From: Hydractinia symbiolongicarpus
Taxonomy: Eukaryota; Cnidaria; Hydrozoa; Anthoathecata; Hydractiniidae
Reading direction: 5' to 3'
Length of the DNA stretch: 64,000 nucleotides
NCBI RefSeq assembly: GCF_029227915.1
Contig: NC_079876.1
Location: 2,544,001-2,608,000, forward strand
Shown: positions 33,801-47,297 of the stretch, one piece after another
How positions within the stretch are numbered: the first letter of the stretch is position 1
Layout of the letters: each line of letters starts with the position of its first letter
Notes under the pieces: model-generated
Databases searched by the model: none
The model's input: only the letters and a program-made list of their open reading frames with translations
What the model was told of the DNA's origin: nothing
Position numbers and translations under genes: made by a program

Positions 33801-36714
33801 TATACATTCGACTATACGGGCCAAGGCCGGGATTTACGGGAAATCGCGGGATTTCGTTTGCCGGCGATTAAACTTCTTTCATTAACCGTCTCATCAAAAA
33901 TGAAAACATTTTTGAAAACTTCAAGTCTCATGCGTTTTAGTGGTGAAAAAAAAAATTAAAAAATCGTTCGGGAAATGAGTTTACTCCGTGGGTACTTTCT
34001 TTGTATACATTCGACTATACGGGCCAAGCCCGGGATTTACGGGAAATCGCGGGATTTCGTTTGCCGGCGATTAAACCTCTTTTAATAAGCGTCTCATCAA
34101 AAATGAAAACATTTTTGAAAACTACAAGTCTCATGCGTTTTAGTGGTGAAAAAATACTTTAAAAAATCGTTCGGGAAATGAGTTTACTCCCTGGGTACTT
34201 TCTTTGTATACTTTGGACTATACGGGCCGAGTCCGGGATTTATGGGAAATCGCGGATTTTCGTTTGAGGGCGATTAAACTTCTTTTATTCACCGTCTCAT
34301 CAAAAATGAAAATATTTTTGAAAACTACAAGTCTCATGCGTTGTAGTGGTGAAAAAATAATTTAAAAAATCGTTCGGAAAATGAGTTTACTCCCTGGGTA
34401 CTTTCTTTGTATACTTTTGACTATACGGGCCGAGTCCGGGGTTTACGGGAAATGGCGGGTTTTTGTTTGCCGGCGATTAAACCTCTTTCATTAAGCGTCT
34501 CATCAAAAATGAAAACATTTTTGAAAACTACAAGTCTCATGCGTTTTAGTGGTGAAAAAATAATTTAAAAAATCGTTCGGGAAATGAGTTTACTCCCTGG
34601 GAACTTTCTTTGTATACTTTGGACTATACGGGCCGAGTCCGGGATTTACGGGAAATCGCGGATTTTCGTTTGAGGTCGATTAAACTTCTTTTATTCAGCG
34701 TCTCATCAAAAATGAAAACATTTTTGAAAACTACAAGTCTCATGCGTTTTAGTGGTGAAAAAAAAATTTAAAAAATCGTTCGGGAAATGAGTTTACTCCC
34801 TGGGTTCTTTCTTAGTAAACATTCGACTATACGGGCCAAGCCCCGGATTTACGGGAAAACGCGGGATTTCGTTTGCCGGCGATTAAACCTCTTTCATTAA
34901 GCGTCTCATCAAAAATGAAAACATTTTTGAAAACTACAAGTCTCATGCGTTTTAGTGTTGAAAAAAAAAATTAAAAAATCGTTCGGGAAATGAGTTTACT
35001 CACTGGGTACTTTCTTTGTATACATTCGACTATACGGGCCAAGCCCGGGATTTACGGGAAATCGCGGGATTTCGTTTGCCGGCGATTAAACTTCTTTCAT
35101 TAACCGTCTCATCAAAAATGAAAACATTTTTGAAAACTTCAAGTCTCATGCGTTTTAGTGGTGAAAAAAAAAATTAAAAAATCGTTCGGGAAATGAGTTT
35201 ACTCCCTGGGTACTTTCTTTGTATACATTCGACTATACGGGCCAAGCCCGGGATTTACGGGAAATCGCGGGATTTCGTTTGCCGGCGATTAAACCTCTTT
35301 TAATAAGCGTCTCATCAAAAATGAAAACATTTTTGAAAACTACAAGTCTCATGCGTTTTAGTGGTGAAAAAATACTTTAAAAAATCGTTCGGGAAATGAG
35401 TTTACTCCCTGGGTACTTTCTTTGTATACTTTGGACTATACGGGCCAAGTTCGGGATTTACGGGAAATCGCGGATTTTCGTTTGAGGGCGATTAAACTTC
35501 TTTTATTCACCGTCTCATCAAAAATGAAAACATTTTTGAAAACTACAAGTCTCATGCGTTGTAGTGGTGAAAAAATAATTTAAATAATCGTTCGGAAAAT
35601 GAGTTTACTCCCTGGGTACTTTCTTTGTATACTTTTGACTATACGGGCCGAGTCCGGGGTTTACGGGAAATCGCGGGATTTCGTTTGCCGGCGATTAAAC
35701 CTCTTTTAATAAGCGTCTCATCAAAAATGAAAACATTTTTGAAAACTACAAGTCTCATGCGTTTTAGTGGTGAAAAAATACTTTAAAAAATCGTTCGGGA
35801 AATGAGTTTACTCCCTGGGTACTTTCTTTGTATACTTTGGACTATACGGGCCGAGTTCGGGATTTACGGGAAATCGCGGATTTTCGTTTGAGGGCGATTA
35901 AACTTCTTTTATTCACCGTCTCATCAAAAATGAAAATATTTTTGAAAACTACAAGTCTCATGCGTTGTAGTGGTGAAAAAATAATTTAAAAAATCGTTCG
36001 GAAAATGAGTTTACTCCCTGGGTACTTTCTTTGTATACTTTTGACTATACGGGCCGAGTCCGGGGTTTACGGGAAATGGCGGGTTTTCGTTTGCTGGCGA
36101 TTAAACTTCTTTTATTCAGTGTCTCATCAAAAATGAAAACATTTTTGAAAACTACAAGTCTCATGCGTTGTAGTGGTGAAAAAATAATCTAAAAAATCGT
36201 TCGGAAAATGAGTTTACTCCGTGGGTACTTTCTTTGTATACTTTTGACTATACGGGCCGAGTCCGGGGTTTATGGGAAATGGCGGGTTTTCGTTTGCCGG
36301 CGATTAAACCTCTTTCATTAAGCGTCTCATCAAAAATGAAAACATTTTTGAAAACTACAAGTCTCATGCGTTTTAGTGGTAAAAAAATACTTTAAAAAAT
36401 CGTTCGGGAAATGAGTTTACTCCCTGGGTACTTTCTTTGTATACTTTGGACTATACGGGCCGAGTCCGGGATTTACGGGAAATCGCGGATTTTCGTTTGA
36501 GGGCGATTAAACTTCTTTTATTCACCGTCTCATCAAAAATGAAAATATTTTTGAAAACTACAAGTCTCATGCGTTGTAGTGGTGAAAAAATAATTTAAAA
36601 AATCGTTCGGAAAATGAGTTTACTCCCTGGGTACTTTCTTTGTATACTTTTGACTATACGGGCCGAGTCCGGGGTTTACGGGAAATGGCGGGTTTTCGTT
36701 TGCCGGCGATTAAA
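30870..36714 (+). repeat. 5.85-kb HOR block, copy 1 (32-monomer period)
   Basis: About 29 monomers that recur at 37365-43210 with an offset of 6494 bp (32 x 203 - 2), becoming 6495 after an extra T near 41826 in copy 2. Landmarks at constant offset are TTTGCATAC near 31366, TTCCGG at 32212, the GTTTGGGAAATG monomer at 32345, CCGATTCCGGGATTTACCGG near 32808, CTGGGAACTTTC at 34597 and GGGTTCTTTCTTAGTAAAC at 34802. Private changes separate the copies, for example TTATGGGAAATCG near 34240 in copy 1 only. Around 35470-35800 the copies differ by exchanged or converted monomers. Matching stops near 36714. Confidence 0.92.
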
Positions 36715-37365
36715 TTTCTTTCATTAAGCTTCCCCTCAAAAATGAAAACATTTTTGAAAACTACAAGTCTCATGCGTTTTAGTGGTGAAAAAAAAAATTA
36801 AAAAATCGTTCGGGAAATGAGTTTACTCACTGGGTACTTTCTTTGTATACATTCGACTATACGGGCCAAGCCCGGGATTTACGGGAGATCGCGGGATTTC
36901 GTTTGCCGGCGATTAAACTTCTTTCATTAACCGTCTCATCAAAAATGAAAACATTTTTGAAAACTTCAAGTCTCATGCGTTTTAGTGGTGAAAAAAAAAA
37001 TTAAAAAATCGTTCGGGAAATGAGTTTACTCCCTGGGTACTTTCTTTGCATACTTTGGACTATACGGGCCGAGTCCGGGATTTACGGGAAATCGCGGATT
37101 TTCGTTTGAGGGCGATTAAACTTCTTTTATTCACCGTCTCATCAAAAATGAAAATATTTTTGAAAACTACAAGTCTCATGCGTTGTAGTGGTGAAAAAAT
37201 AATTTAAAAAATCGTTCGGAAAATGAGTTTACTCCCTGGGTACTTTCTTTGTATACTTTTGACTATACGGGCCGAGTCCGGGGTTTACGGGAAATGGCGG
37301 GTTTTCGTTTGCCGGCGATTAAACTTCTTTTATTCAGCGTCTCATCAAAAATGAAAACATTTTTA
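36714..37365 (+). repeat. Three-monomer spacer between the 32-mer copies
   Basis: It opens with a chimeric monomer whose first half is the CCGAGTCCGGGG family and whose second half is the HindIII-site family (TTCCCC at 36730). The switch lies between 36698 and 36721. A GGGAGATCGCGG monomer follows, then a TTTGCATAC with TTTGAGGGCG monomer. It resembles the sequence just before copy 1. Confidence 0.85.
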
Positions 37366-40300
37366 AAAACTACAAGTCTCATGCGTTTTAGTGGTGAAAA
37401 AAAAAATTAAAAAATCGTTCAGGAAATGAGTTTACTCACTGGGTAATTTCTTTGTATACATTCGACTATACGGGCCAAGCCCGGGATTTACGGGAGATCG
37501 CGGGATTTCGTTTGCCGGCGATTAAACTTCTTTCATTAACCGTCTCATCAAAAATGAAAACATTTTTGAAAACTTCAAGTCTCATGCGTTTTAGTGGCGA
37601 AAAAAAAAATTAAAAAATCGTTCGGGAAATGAGTTTACTCCCTGGGTACTTTCTTTGTATACATTCGACTATACGGGCCAAGCCTGGGATTTACGGGAAA
37701 TCGCGGGATTTCGTTTGCCGGCGATTAAACCTCTTTTAATAAGCGTCTCATCAAAAATGAAAACATTTTTGAAAACTACAAGTCTCATGCGTTTTAGTGG
37801 TGAAAAAATACTTTAAAAAATCGTTCGGGAAATGAGTTTACTCCCTGGGTACTTTCTTTGCATACTTTGGACTATACGGGCCGAGTCCGGGATTTACGGG
37901 AAATCGCGGATTTTCGTTTGAGGGCGATTAAACTTCTTTTATTCACCGTCTCATCAAAAATGAAAATATTTTTGAAAACTACAAGTCTCATGCGTTGTAG
38001 TGGTGAAAAAATAATTTAAAAAATCGTTCGGAAAATGAGTTTACTCCCTGGGTACTTTCTTTGTATACTTTTGACTATACGGGCCGAGTCCGGGGTTTAC
38101 GGGAAATGGCGGGTTTTCGTTTGCCGGCGATTAAACTTCTTTTATTCAGCGTCTCATCAAAAATGAAAACATTTTTAAAAACTACCAGTCTCATGCGTTT
38201 TAGTGGTGAAAAGATAATTTAAAAAATCGTTTTGGAAATGAGTTTACTCACAGGGTACTTTCTTTGTATACATTCGACTATACGGGCCAAGCCCGGGATT
38301 TACGGGAAAACGCGGGTTTTCGTTTGCTGGCGATTAAACCACTTTCATTAAGCGTCTCATCAAAAATGAAAACATTTCTGAAAACTACAAGTCTCATGCG
38401 TTTTAGTGGTGAAAAAATAATTTAAAAAATCGTTCGGGAAATGAGTTTACTCACAGGGTACTTTCTTTGTATACATTCGACTATACGGGCCAAGCCCGGG
38501 ATTTACGGGAAATCGCGGGTTTTCGTTTGCCGGCGATTAAACTTCTTTCATTAACCGTCTCATAAAAAATGAAAACATTTTTGAAAACTACAAGTCTCAT
38601 GCGTTTTAGTGGTGAAAAAAAAAATTAAAAAATCGTTCGGGAAATGAGTTTACTCTCTGGGTACTTTATTTGTATACATTCGACTACACGGGCCAAGCCC
38701 GGGATTTCCGGAAACCGCGGGATTTCGTTTGCCGGCGATTAAACTTCTTTCATTAACCGTCTCATCAAAAATGAAAACATTTTTGAAAACTTCAAGTCTC
38801 ATGCGTTTTAGTGGTGAAAAAAAAAATTAAAAAATCGTTTGGGAAATGAGTTTACTCCCTGGGTACTTTCTTTGTATACATTCGACTATATGGGCCAAGC
38901 CCGGGATTTACGGGAAATCGCGGGATTTTGTTTGCCGGCAATTAAACTTCTTTCATTAACCGTCTCATCAAAAATGAAAACATTTTTGAAAACTTCAAGT
39001 CTCATGCGTTTTTGTGGTGAAAAAAAAAATTAAAAAATCGTTCGGGAAATGAGTTTACTCCCTGGGTACTTTCTTTGTATACAATCGACTATACGGGCCA
39101 AGCCCGGGATTTACGGGAAATCGCGGGATTTTGTTTGCCGGCGATTAAACCTCTTTTAATAAGCGTCTCATCAAAAATGTAAACATTTTTGAAAACTACA
39201 AGTCTCATGCGTTTTAGTGGTGAAAAAATAATTTAAAAAATCGTTCGGGAAATGAGTTTACTCCCTGGGTACTTTCTTTGTATACTTTGGACTATACGGG
39301 CCGATTCCGGGATTTACCGGAAATCGCGGATTTTCGTTTGAGGGCAATTAAACTTCTTTTATTCAGCGTCTTATCAAAAATGAAAACATTTTTGAAAACT
39401 ACAAGTCTCATGCGTTTTAGTGGTGAAAAAAAAATTTGAAAAATCGTTCGGGGAATGAGTTTACTCCCTGGGTACTTTCTTTGTATACATTCGACTATAC
39501 GGGCCAAGCCCCGGATTTACGGGAAAACGCGGGATTTCGTTTGCCGGCGATTAAACCTCTTTCATTAAGCGTCTCATCAAAAATGAAAACATTTTTGAAA
39601 ACTACAAGTCTCATGCGTTTTAGTGGTGAAAAAAAAATTAAAAAATCGTTCGGGAAATGAGTTTACTCACTGGGTACTTTCTTTGTATACATTCGACTAT
39701 ACGGGCCAAGGCCGGGATTTACGGGAAATCGCGGGATTTCGTTTGCCGGCGATTAAACTTCTTTCATTATCCGTCTCATCAAAAATGAAAACATTTTTGA
39801 AAACTTCAAGTCTCATGCGTTTTAGAGGTGAAAAAAAAAATTAAAAAATCGTTCGGGAAATGAGTTTACTCCCTGGGTACTTTCTTTGTATACATTCGAC
39901 TATATGGGCCAAGCCCGGGATTGACGGGAAATCGCGGAATTTCGTTTGCCGGCGATTAAACTTCTTTCATTAACCGTCTCATCAAAAATGAAAACATTTT
40001 TGAAAACTTCAAGTCTCATGCGTTTTTGTGGTGAAAAAAAAAATTAAAAAATCGTTCGGGAAATGAGTTTACTCCCTGGGTACTTTCTTTGTATACAATC
40101 GACTATACGGGCCAAGCCCCGGATTTACGGGAAAACGCGGGATTTCGTTTGCCGGCGATTAAACCTTTTTCATTAAGCGTCTCATCAAAAATGAAAACAT
40201 TTTTGAAAACTACAAGTCTCATGCGTTTTAGTGGTGAAAAAAAAAATTAAAAAATCGTTCGGGAAATGAGTTTACTCACTGGGTACTTTCTTTGTATACA

Positions 40301-43210
40301 TTCGACTATACGGGCCAAGGCCGGGATTTACGGGAAATCGCGGGATTTCGTTTGCCGGCGATTAAACTTCTTTCATTAACCGTCTCATCAAAAATGAAAA
40401 CATTTTTGAAAACTTCAAGTCTCATGCGTTTTAGTGGTGAAAAAAAAAATTAAAAAATCGTTCGGGAAATGAGTTTACTCCCTGGGTACTTTCTTTGTAT
40501 ACATTCGACTATACGGGCCAAGCCCGGGATTTACGGGAAATCGCGGGATTTCGTTTGCCGGCGATTAAACCTCTTTTAATAAGCGTCTCATCAAAAATGA
40601 AAACATTTTTGAAAACTACAAGTCTCATGCGTTTTAGTGGTGAAAAAATACTTTAAAAAATCGTTCGGGAAATGAGTTTACTCCCTGGGTACTTTCTTTG
40701 TATACTTTGGACTATACGGGCCGAGTCCGGGATTTACGGGAAATCGCGGATTTTCGTTTGAGGGCGATTAAACTTCTTTTATTCACCGTCTCATCAAAAA
40801 TGAAAATATTTTTCAAAACTACAAGTCTCATGCGTTGTAGTGGTGAAAAAATAATTTAAAAAATCGTTCGGAAAATGAGTTTACTCCCTGGGTACTTTCT
40901 TTGTATACTTTTGACTATACGGGCCGAGTCCGGGGTTTACGGGAAATGGCGGGTTTTTGTTTGCCGGCGATTAAACCTCTTTCATTAAGCGTCTCATCAA
41001 AAATGAAAACATTTTTGAAAACTACAAGTCTCATGCGTTTTAGTGGTGAAAAAATAATTTAAAAAATCGTTCGGGAAATGAGTTTACTCCCTGGGAACTT
41101 TCTTTGTATACTTTGGACTATACGGGCCGAGTCCGGGATTTACGGGAAATCGCGGATTTTCGTTTGAGGTCGATTAAACTTCTTTTATTCAGCGTCTCAT
41201 CAAAAATGAAAACATTTTTGAAAACTACAAGTCTCATGCGTTTTAGTGGTGAAAAAAAAATTTAAAAAATCGTTCGGGAAATGAGTTTACTCCCTGGGTT
41301 CTTTCTTAGTAAACATTCGACTATACGGGCCAAGCCCCGGATTTACGGGAAAACGCGGGATTTCGTTTGCCGGCGATTAAACCTCTTTCATTAAGCGTCT
41401 CATCAAAAATGAAAACATTTTTGAAAACTACAAGTCTCATGCGTTTTAGTGTTGAAAAAAAAAATTAAAAAATCGTTCGGGAAATGAGTTTACTCACTGG
41501 GTACTTTCTTTGTATACATTCGACTATACGGGCCAAGCCCGGGATTTACGGGAAATCGCGGGATTTCGTTTGCCGGCGATTAAACTTCTTTCATTAACCG
41601 TCTCATCAAAAATGAAAACATTTTTGAAAACTTCAAGTCTCATGCGTTTTAGTGGTGAAAAAAAAAATTAAAAAATCGTTCGGGAAATGAGTTTACTCCC
41701 TGGGTACTTTCTTTGTATACATTCGACTATACGGGCCAAGCCCGGGATTTACGGGAAATCGCGGGATTTCGTTTGCCGGCGATTAAACCTCTTTTAATAA
41801 GCGTCTCATCAAAAATGTAAACATTTTTTGAAAACTACAAGTCTCATGCGTTTTAGTGGTGAAAAAATACTTTAAAAAATCGTTCGGGAAATGAGTTTAC
41901 TCCCTGGGTACTTTCTTTGTATACTTTGGACTATACGGGCCAAGTTCGGGATTTACGGGAAATCGCGGGATTTCGTTTGCCGGCGATTAAACCTCTTTTA
42001 ATAAGCGTCTCATCAAAAATGAAAACATTTTTGAAAACTACAAGTCTCATGCGTTTTAGTGGTGAAAAAATACTTTAAAAAATCGTTCGGGAAATGAGTT
42101 TACTCCCTGGGTACTTTCTTTGTATACTTTGGACTATACGGGCCGAGTTCGGGATTTACGGGAAATCGCGGGATTTCGTTTGCCGGCGATTAAACCTCTT
42201 TTAATAAGCGTCTCATCAAAAATGAAAACATTTTTGAAAACTACAAGTCTCATGCGTTTTAGTGGTGAAAAAATACTTTAAAAAATCGTTCGGGAAATGA
42301 GTTTACTCCCTGGGTACTTTCTTTGTATACTTTGGACTATACGGGCCGAGTTCGGGATTTACGGGAAATCGCGGATTTTCGTTTGAGGGCGATTAAACTT
42401 CTTTTATTCACCGTCTCATCAAAAATGAAAATATTTTTGAAAACTACAAGTCTCATGCGTTGTAGTGGTGAAAAAATAATTTAAAAAATCGTTCGGAAAA
42501 TGAGTTTACTCCCTGGGTACTTTCTTTGTATACTTTTGACTATACGGGCCGAGTCCGGGGTTTACGGGAAATGGCGGGTTTTCGTTTGCTGGCGATTAAA
42601 CTTCTTTTATTCAGTGTCTCATCAAAAATGAAAACATTTTTGAAAACTACAAGTCTCATGCGTTGTAGTGGTGAAAAAATAATTTAAAAAATCGTTCGGA
42701 AAATGAGTTTACTCCGTGGGTACTTTCTTTGTATACTTTTGACTATACGGGCCGAGTCCGGGGTTTACGGGAAATGGCGGGTTTTCGTTTGCCGGCGATT
42801 AAACCTCTTTCATTAAGCGTCTCATCAAAAATGAAAACATTTTTGAAAACTACAAGTCTCATGCGTTTTAGTGGTAAAAAAATACTTTAAAAAATCGTTC
42901 GGGAAATGAGTTTACTCCCTGGGTACTTTCTTTGTATACTTTGGACTATACGGGCCGAGTCCGGGATTTACGGGAAATCGCGGATTTTCGTTTGAGGGCG
43001 ATTAAACTTCTTTTATTCACCGTCTCATCAAAAATGAAAATATTTTTGAAAACTACAAGTCTCATGCGTTGTAGTGGTGAAAAAATAATTTAAAAAATCG
43101 TTCGGAAAATGAGTTTACTCCCTGGGTACTTTCTTTGTATACTTTTGACTATACGGGCCGAATCCGGGGTTTACGGGAAATGGCGGGTTTTCGTTTGCCG
43201 GCGATTAAAC
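37365..43210 (+). repeat. 5.85-kb HOR block, copy 2 (32-monomer period)
   Basis: Second copy of 30870-36714. Landmarks are TTCCGG at 38706, GTTTGGGAAATG near 38839, CTGGGAACTTTC at 41091 and GGGTTCTTTCTTAGTAAAC at 41296. It differs by an extra T (ACATTTTTTG at 41821), by AGAGGTG for AGTGGTG near 39824, and by two consecutive chimeric monomers at about 41900-42300. Those join the GTTCGGG start of one family to the CCTCTTTTAATAAGCG end of another and form a single-monomer tandem duplication (CAAGTTC at 41941, CGAGTTC at 42144, 203 bp apart). Confidence 0.92.
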
Positions 43211-45770
43211 TTCTTTTATTCAGTGTCTCATCAAAAATGAAAGCATTTTTGAAAACTACAAGTCTCATGCGTTGTAGTGGTGAAAAAATAATTTAAAAAA
43301 TCGTTCGGAAAATGAGTTTACTCCCTGGGTACTTTCTTTGTATACTTTTGACTATACGGGCCGAGTCCGGGGTTTACGGGAAATAGCGGTTTTTCTTTTG
43401 CCGGCGATTAAACTTCTTTTATTCAGCGTCTCATCAAAAATGAAAACATTTTTAATAACTACAATTCTCATGCGTTTTAGTGGTGAAAAGATAATTTAAA
43501 AAATCGTTTTGGAAATGAGTTTACTCACAGGGTACTTTCTTTGTATACATTCGACTATACGGGCCAAGCCCGGGATTTACGAGAAAACGCGGGTTTTCGT
43601 TTGCTGGCGATTAAACCACTTTCATTAAGCGTCTCATCAAAAATGAAAACATTTCTGAAAACTACAAGTCTCATGCGTTTTAGTGGTGAAAAAATAATTT
43701 AAAAAATCGTTCGGGAAATGAGTTTACTCACAGGGTACTTTCTTTTTATTCATTCGACTATACGGGCCAAGCCCTGGATTTACGGGAAATCGCGGGTTTT
43801 CGTTTGCCGGCGATTAAACTTCTTTCATTAACCGTCTCATCAAAAATGAAAACATTTTTGAAAACTACAAGTCTCATGCGTTTTAGTGGTGAAAAAAAAA
43901 TTAAAAAATCGTTCGGGAAATGAGTTTACTCACTGGGTACTTTATTTGTATACATTCGACTATACGGGCCAAGCCCGGGATTTCCGGAAACCGCGGGATT
44001 TCGTTTGCCGGCGATTGAACTTCTTTCATTAACCGTCTCATCAAAAATGAAAACATTTTTGAAAACTTCAAGTCTCATGCGTTTTAGTGGTGAAAAAAAA
44101 TATTAAAAAATCGTTCGGGAAATGAGTTTACTCCCTGGGTACTTTCTTTGTATACATTCGACTATATGGGCCAAGCCCGGGATTTACGGGAAATCGCAGG
44201 ATTTCGTTTGCCGGCGATTAAACCTCTTTTAATAGGCGTCTCATCAAAAATGAAAACATTTTTGAAAACTACAAGTCTCATGCGTTTTAGTTGTGAAAAA
44301 ATACTTTAAAAATCGTTCGGGAAATGAGTTTACTCCCTGGGTACTTTCTTTGTATACTTTGGACTATACGGGCCGAGTCCGGGATTTACGGGAAATCGCG
44401 GATTTTTGTTTGAGGGCGATTAAACTTCTTTTATTCAGCGTCTCATCAAAAATGAAAACATTTTTGAAAACTACAAGTCTCATGCGTTGTAGTGGTGAAA
44501 AAATAATTTAAAAAATCGTTTGGGAAATGAGTTTACCCACTGCGTACTTTCTTTGTATACATTTGACTATACGGGCCAAGCCCGGGATTTACGGGAAATC
44601 GCGGGATTTCGTTTGCCGGCGATTAAACCTCTTTTAATAAGCGTCTCATCAAAAATGAAAACATTTTTGAAAACTACAAGTCTCATGCGTTGTAGTGGTG
44701 AAAAAATAATTTAAAAAATCGTTCGGAAAATGAGTTTACTCCCTGGGTACTTTCTTTGTATACTTTTGACTATACGGGCCGAGTCCGGGGTTTACGGGAA
44801 ATGGCGGGTTTTCGTTTGCCGGCGATTAAACTTCTTTTATTCAGCGTCTCATCAAAAATGAAAACATTTTTAAAAACTACAAGTCTCATGCGTTTTAGTG
44901 GTGAAAAGATAATTTAAAAAATCGTTTTGGAAATGAGTTTACTCACAGGGTACTTTCTTTGTATACATTCGACTATACGGGCCAAGCCCGGGATTTACGG
45001 GAAAACGCGGGTTTTCGTTTGCTGGCGATTAAACCACTTTCATTAAGCGTCTCATCAAAAATGAAAACATTTCTGAAAACTACAAGTCTCATGCGTTTTA
45101 GTGGTGAAAAAATAATTTAAAAAATCGTTCGGGAAATGAGTTTACTCACAGGGTACTTTCTTTGTATACATTCGACTATACGGGCCAAGCCCGGGATTTA
45201 CGGGAAATCGCGGGTTTTCGTTTGCCGGCGATTAAACTTCTTTCATTAACCGTCTCATAAAAAATGAAAACATTTTTGAAAACTACAAGTCTCATGCGTT
45301 TTAGTGGTGAAAAAAAAAATTAAAAAATCGTTCGGGAAATGAGTTTACTCACTGGGTACTTTATTTGTATACATTCGACTACACGGGCCAAGCCCGGGAT
45401 TTCCGGAAACCGCGGCATTTCGTTTGCCGGCGATTAAACTTCTTTCATTAACCGTCTCATCAAAAATGAAAACATTTTTGAAAACTTCAAGTCTCATGCG
45501 TTTTAGTGGTGAAAAAAAAAATTAAAAAATCGTTCGGGAAATGAGTTTACTCCCTGGGTACTTTCTTTGTATACATTCGACTATATGGGCCAAGCCCGGG
45601 ATTTACGGGAAATCGCGGGATTTTGTTTGCCGGCAATTAAACTTCTTTCATTAACCGTCTCATCAAAAATGAAAACATTTTTGAAAACTTCAAGTCTCAT
45701 GCGTTTTTGTGGTGAAAAAAAAAAATTAAAAAATCGTTCGGGAAATGAGTTTACTCCCTGGGTACTTTCT
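42821..45770 (+). repeat. 2.95-kb block, copy 1 (21-monomer spacing)
   Basis: It recurs at 47081-50030, offset 4260 bp, rising to 4261 after an extra T in copy 2 near 47851. Shared rare variants are AAGCATTTTTG (43241 and 47501), AAATAGCGGTTTTTCTTTTG, TTAATAACTACAATTCTC, AAACCTCTTTTAATAGGCG and the CACTGCGTACT monomer. One end overlaps 5.85-kb copy 2, so the same DNA has been copied at more than one scale. Confidence 0.92.
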
Positions 45771-47297
45771 TTGTATACTTTTGACTATACGGGCCGAGTC
45801 CGGGGTTTACGGGAAATGGCGGGTTTTCGTTTGCTGGCGATTAAACTTCTTTTATTCAGTGTCTCATCAAAAATGAAAACATTTTTGAAAACTACAAGTC
45901 TCATGCGTTTTAGTGGTAAAAAAATACTTTAAAAAATCGTTCGGGAAATGAGTTTACTCCCTGGGTACTTTCTTTGTATACTTTGGACTATACGGGCCGA
46001 GTCCGGGATTTACGGGAAATCGCGGATTTTCGTTTGAGGGCGATTAAACTTCTTTTATTCACCGTCTCATCAAAAATGAAAACATTTTTAAAAACTACAA
46101 GTCTCATGCGTTTTAGTGGTGAAAAGATAATTTAAAAAATCGTTTTGGAAATGAGTTTACTCACAGGGTACTTTCTTTGTATACATTCGACTATACGGGC
46201 CAAGCCCGGGATTTACGGGAAAACGCGGGTTTTCGTTTGCTGGCGATTAAACCACTTTCATTAAGCGTCTCATCAAAAATGAAAACATTTCTGAAAACTA
46301 CAAGTCTCATGCGTTTTAGTGGTGAAAAAATAATTTAAAAAATCGTTCGGGAAATGAGTTTACTCACAGGGTACTTTCTTTGTATACATTCGACTATACG
46401 GGCCAAGCCCGGGATTTACGGGAAATCGCGGGTTTTCGTTTGCCGGCGATTAAACTTCTTTCATTAACCGTCTCATAAAAAATGAAAACATTTTTGAAAA
46501 CTACAAGTCTCATGCGTTTTAGTGGTGAAAAAAAAAATTAAAAAATCGTTCGGGAAATGAGTTTACTCACTGGGTACTTTATTTGTATACATTCGACTAC
46601 ACGGGCCAAGCCCGGGATTTCCGGAAACCGCGGCATTTCGTTTGCCGGCGATTAAACTTCTTTCATTAACCGTCTCATCAAAAATGAAAACATTTTTGAA
46701 AACTTCAAGTCTCATGCGTTTTAGTGGTGAAAAAAAAAATTAAAAAATCGTTCGGGAAATGAGTTTACTCCCTGGGTACTTTCTTTGTATACATTCGACT
46801 ATATGGGCCAAGCCCGGGATTTACGGGAAATCGCGGGATTTTGTTTGCCGGCAATTAAACTTCTTTCATTAACCGTCTCATCAAAAATGAAAACATTTTT
46901 GAAAACTTCAAGTCTCATGCGTTTTTGTGGTGAAAAAAAAAAATTAAAAAATCGTTCGGGAAATGAGTTTACTCCCTGGGTACTTTCTTTGTATACTTTT
47001 GACTATACGGGCCGAGTCCGGGGTTTACGGGAAATGGCGGGTTTTCGTTTGCTGGCGATTAAACTTCTTTTATTCAGTGTCTCATCAAAAATGAAAACAT
47101 TTTTGAAAACTACAAGTCTCATGCGTTTTAGTGGTAAAAAAATACTTTAAAAAATCGTTCGGGAAATGAGTTTACTCCCTGGGTACTTTCTTTGTATACT
47201 TTGGACTATACGGGCCGAGTCCGGGATTTACGGGAAATCGCGGATTTTCGTTTGAGGGCGATTAAACTTCTTTTATTCACCGTCTCATCAAAAATGA
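44848..47297 (+). repeat. Tandem 6-monomer duplication (1218 bp x 2)
   Basis: Copy 1 is about 44848-46065 and copy 2 about 46066-47297, exactly 6 x 203 bp apart. The families in order are CACAGGG with GCTGGCG; CACAGGG with CATAAAAAATG; TTTCCGGAAACCGCGGC (a private C ending, near 45401 and 46619); TATGGGCC with GCCGGCAATT and GTTTTTGTGG; CCGAGTCCGGGG with GCTGGCG and CAGTGTC; TTTGAGGGCG with CACCGTC. The private CCGCGGCATT shared by both, but absent from the 49.66-kb relative (CCGCGGGATT), dates this duplication after the 4260-bp event. Confidence 0.93.

Noticed and set aside
30870-43210. Assembly error as the explanation of the long duplications
   Set aside because: Not excluded, but the copies carry private differences (an extra T near 41826, TTATGGG near 34240, chimeric monomers at 41.9-42.3 kb), which a duplicated contig would not show. 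Read depth would settle it.
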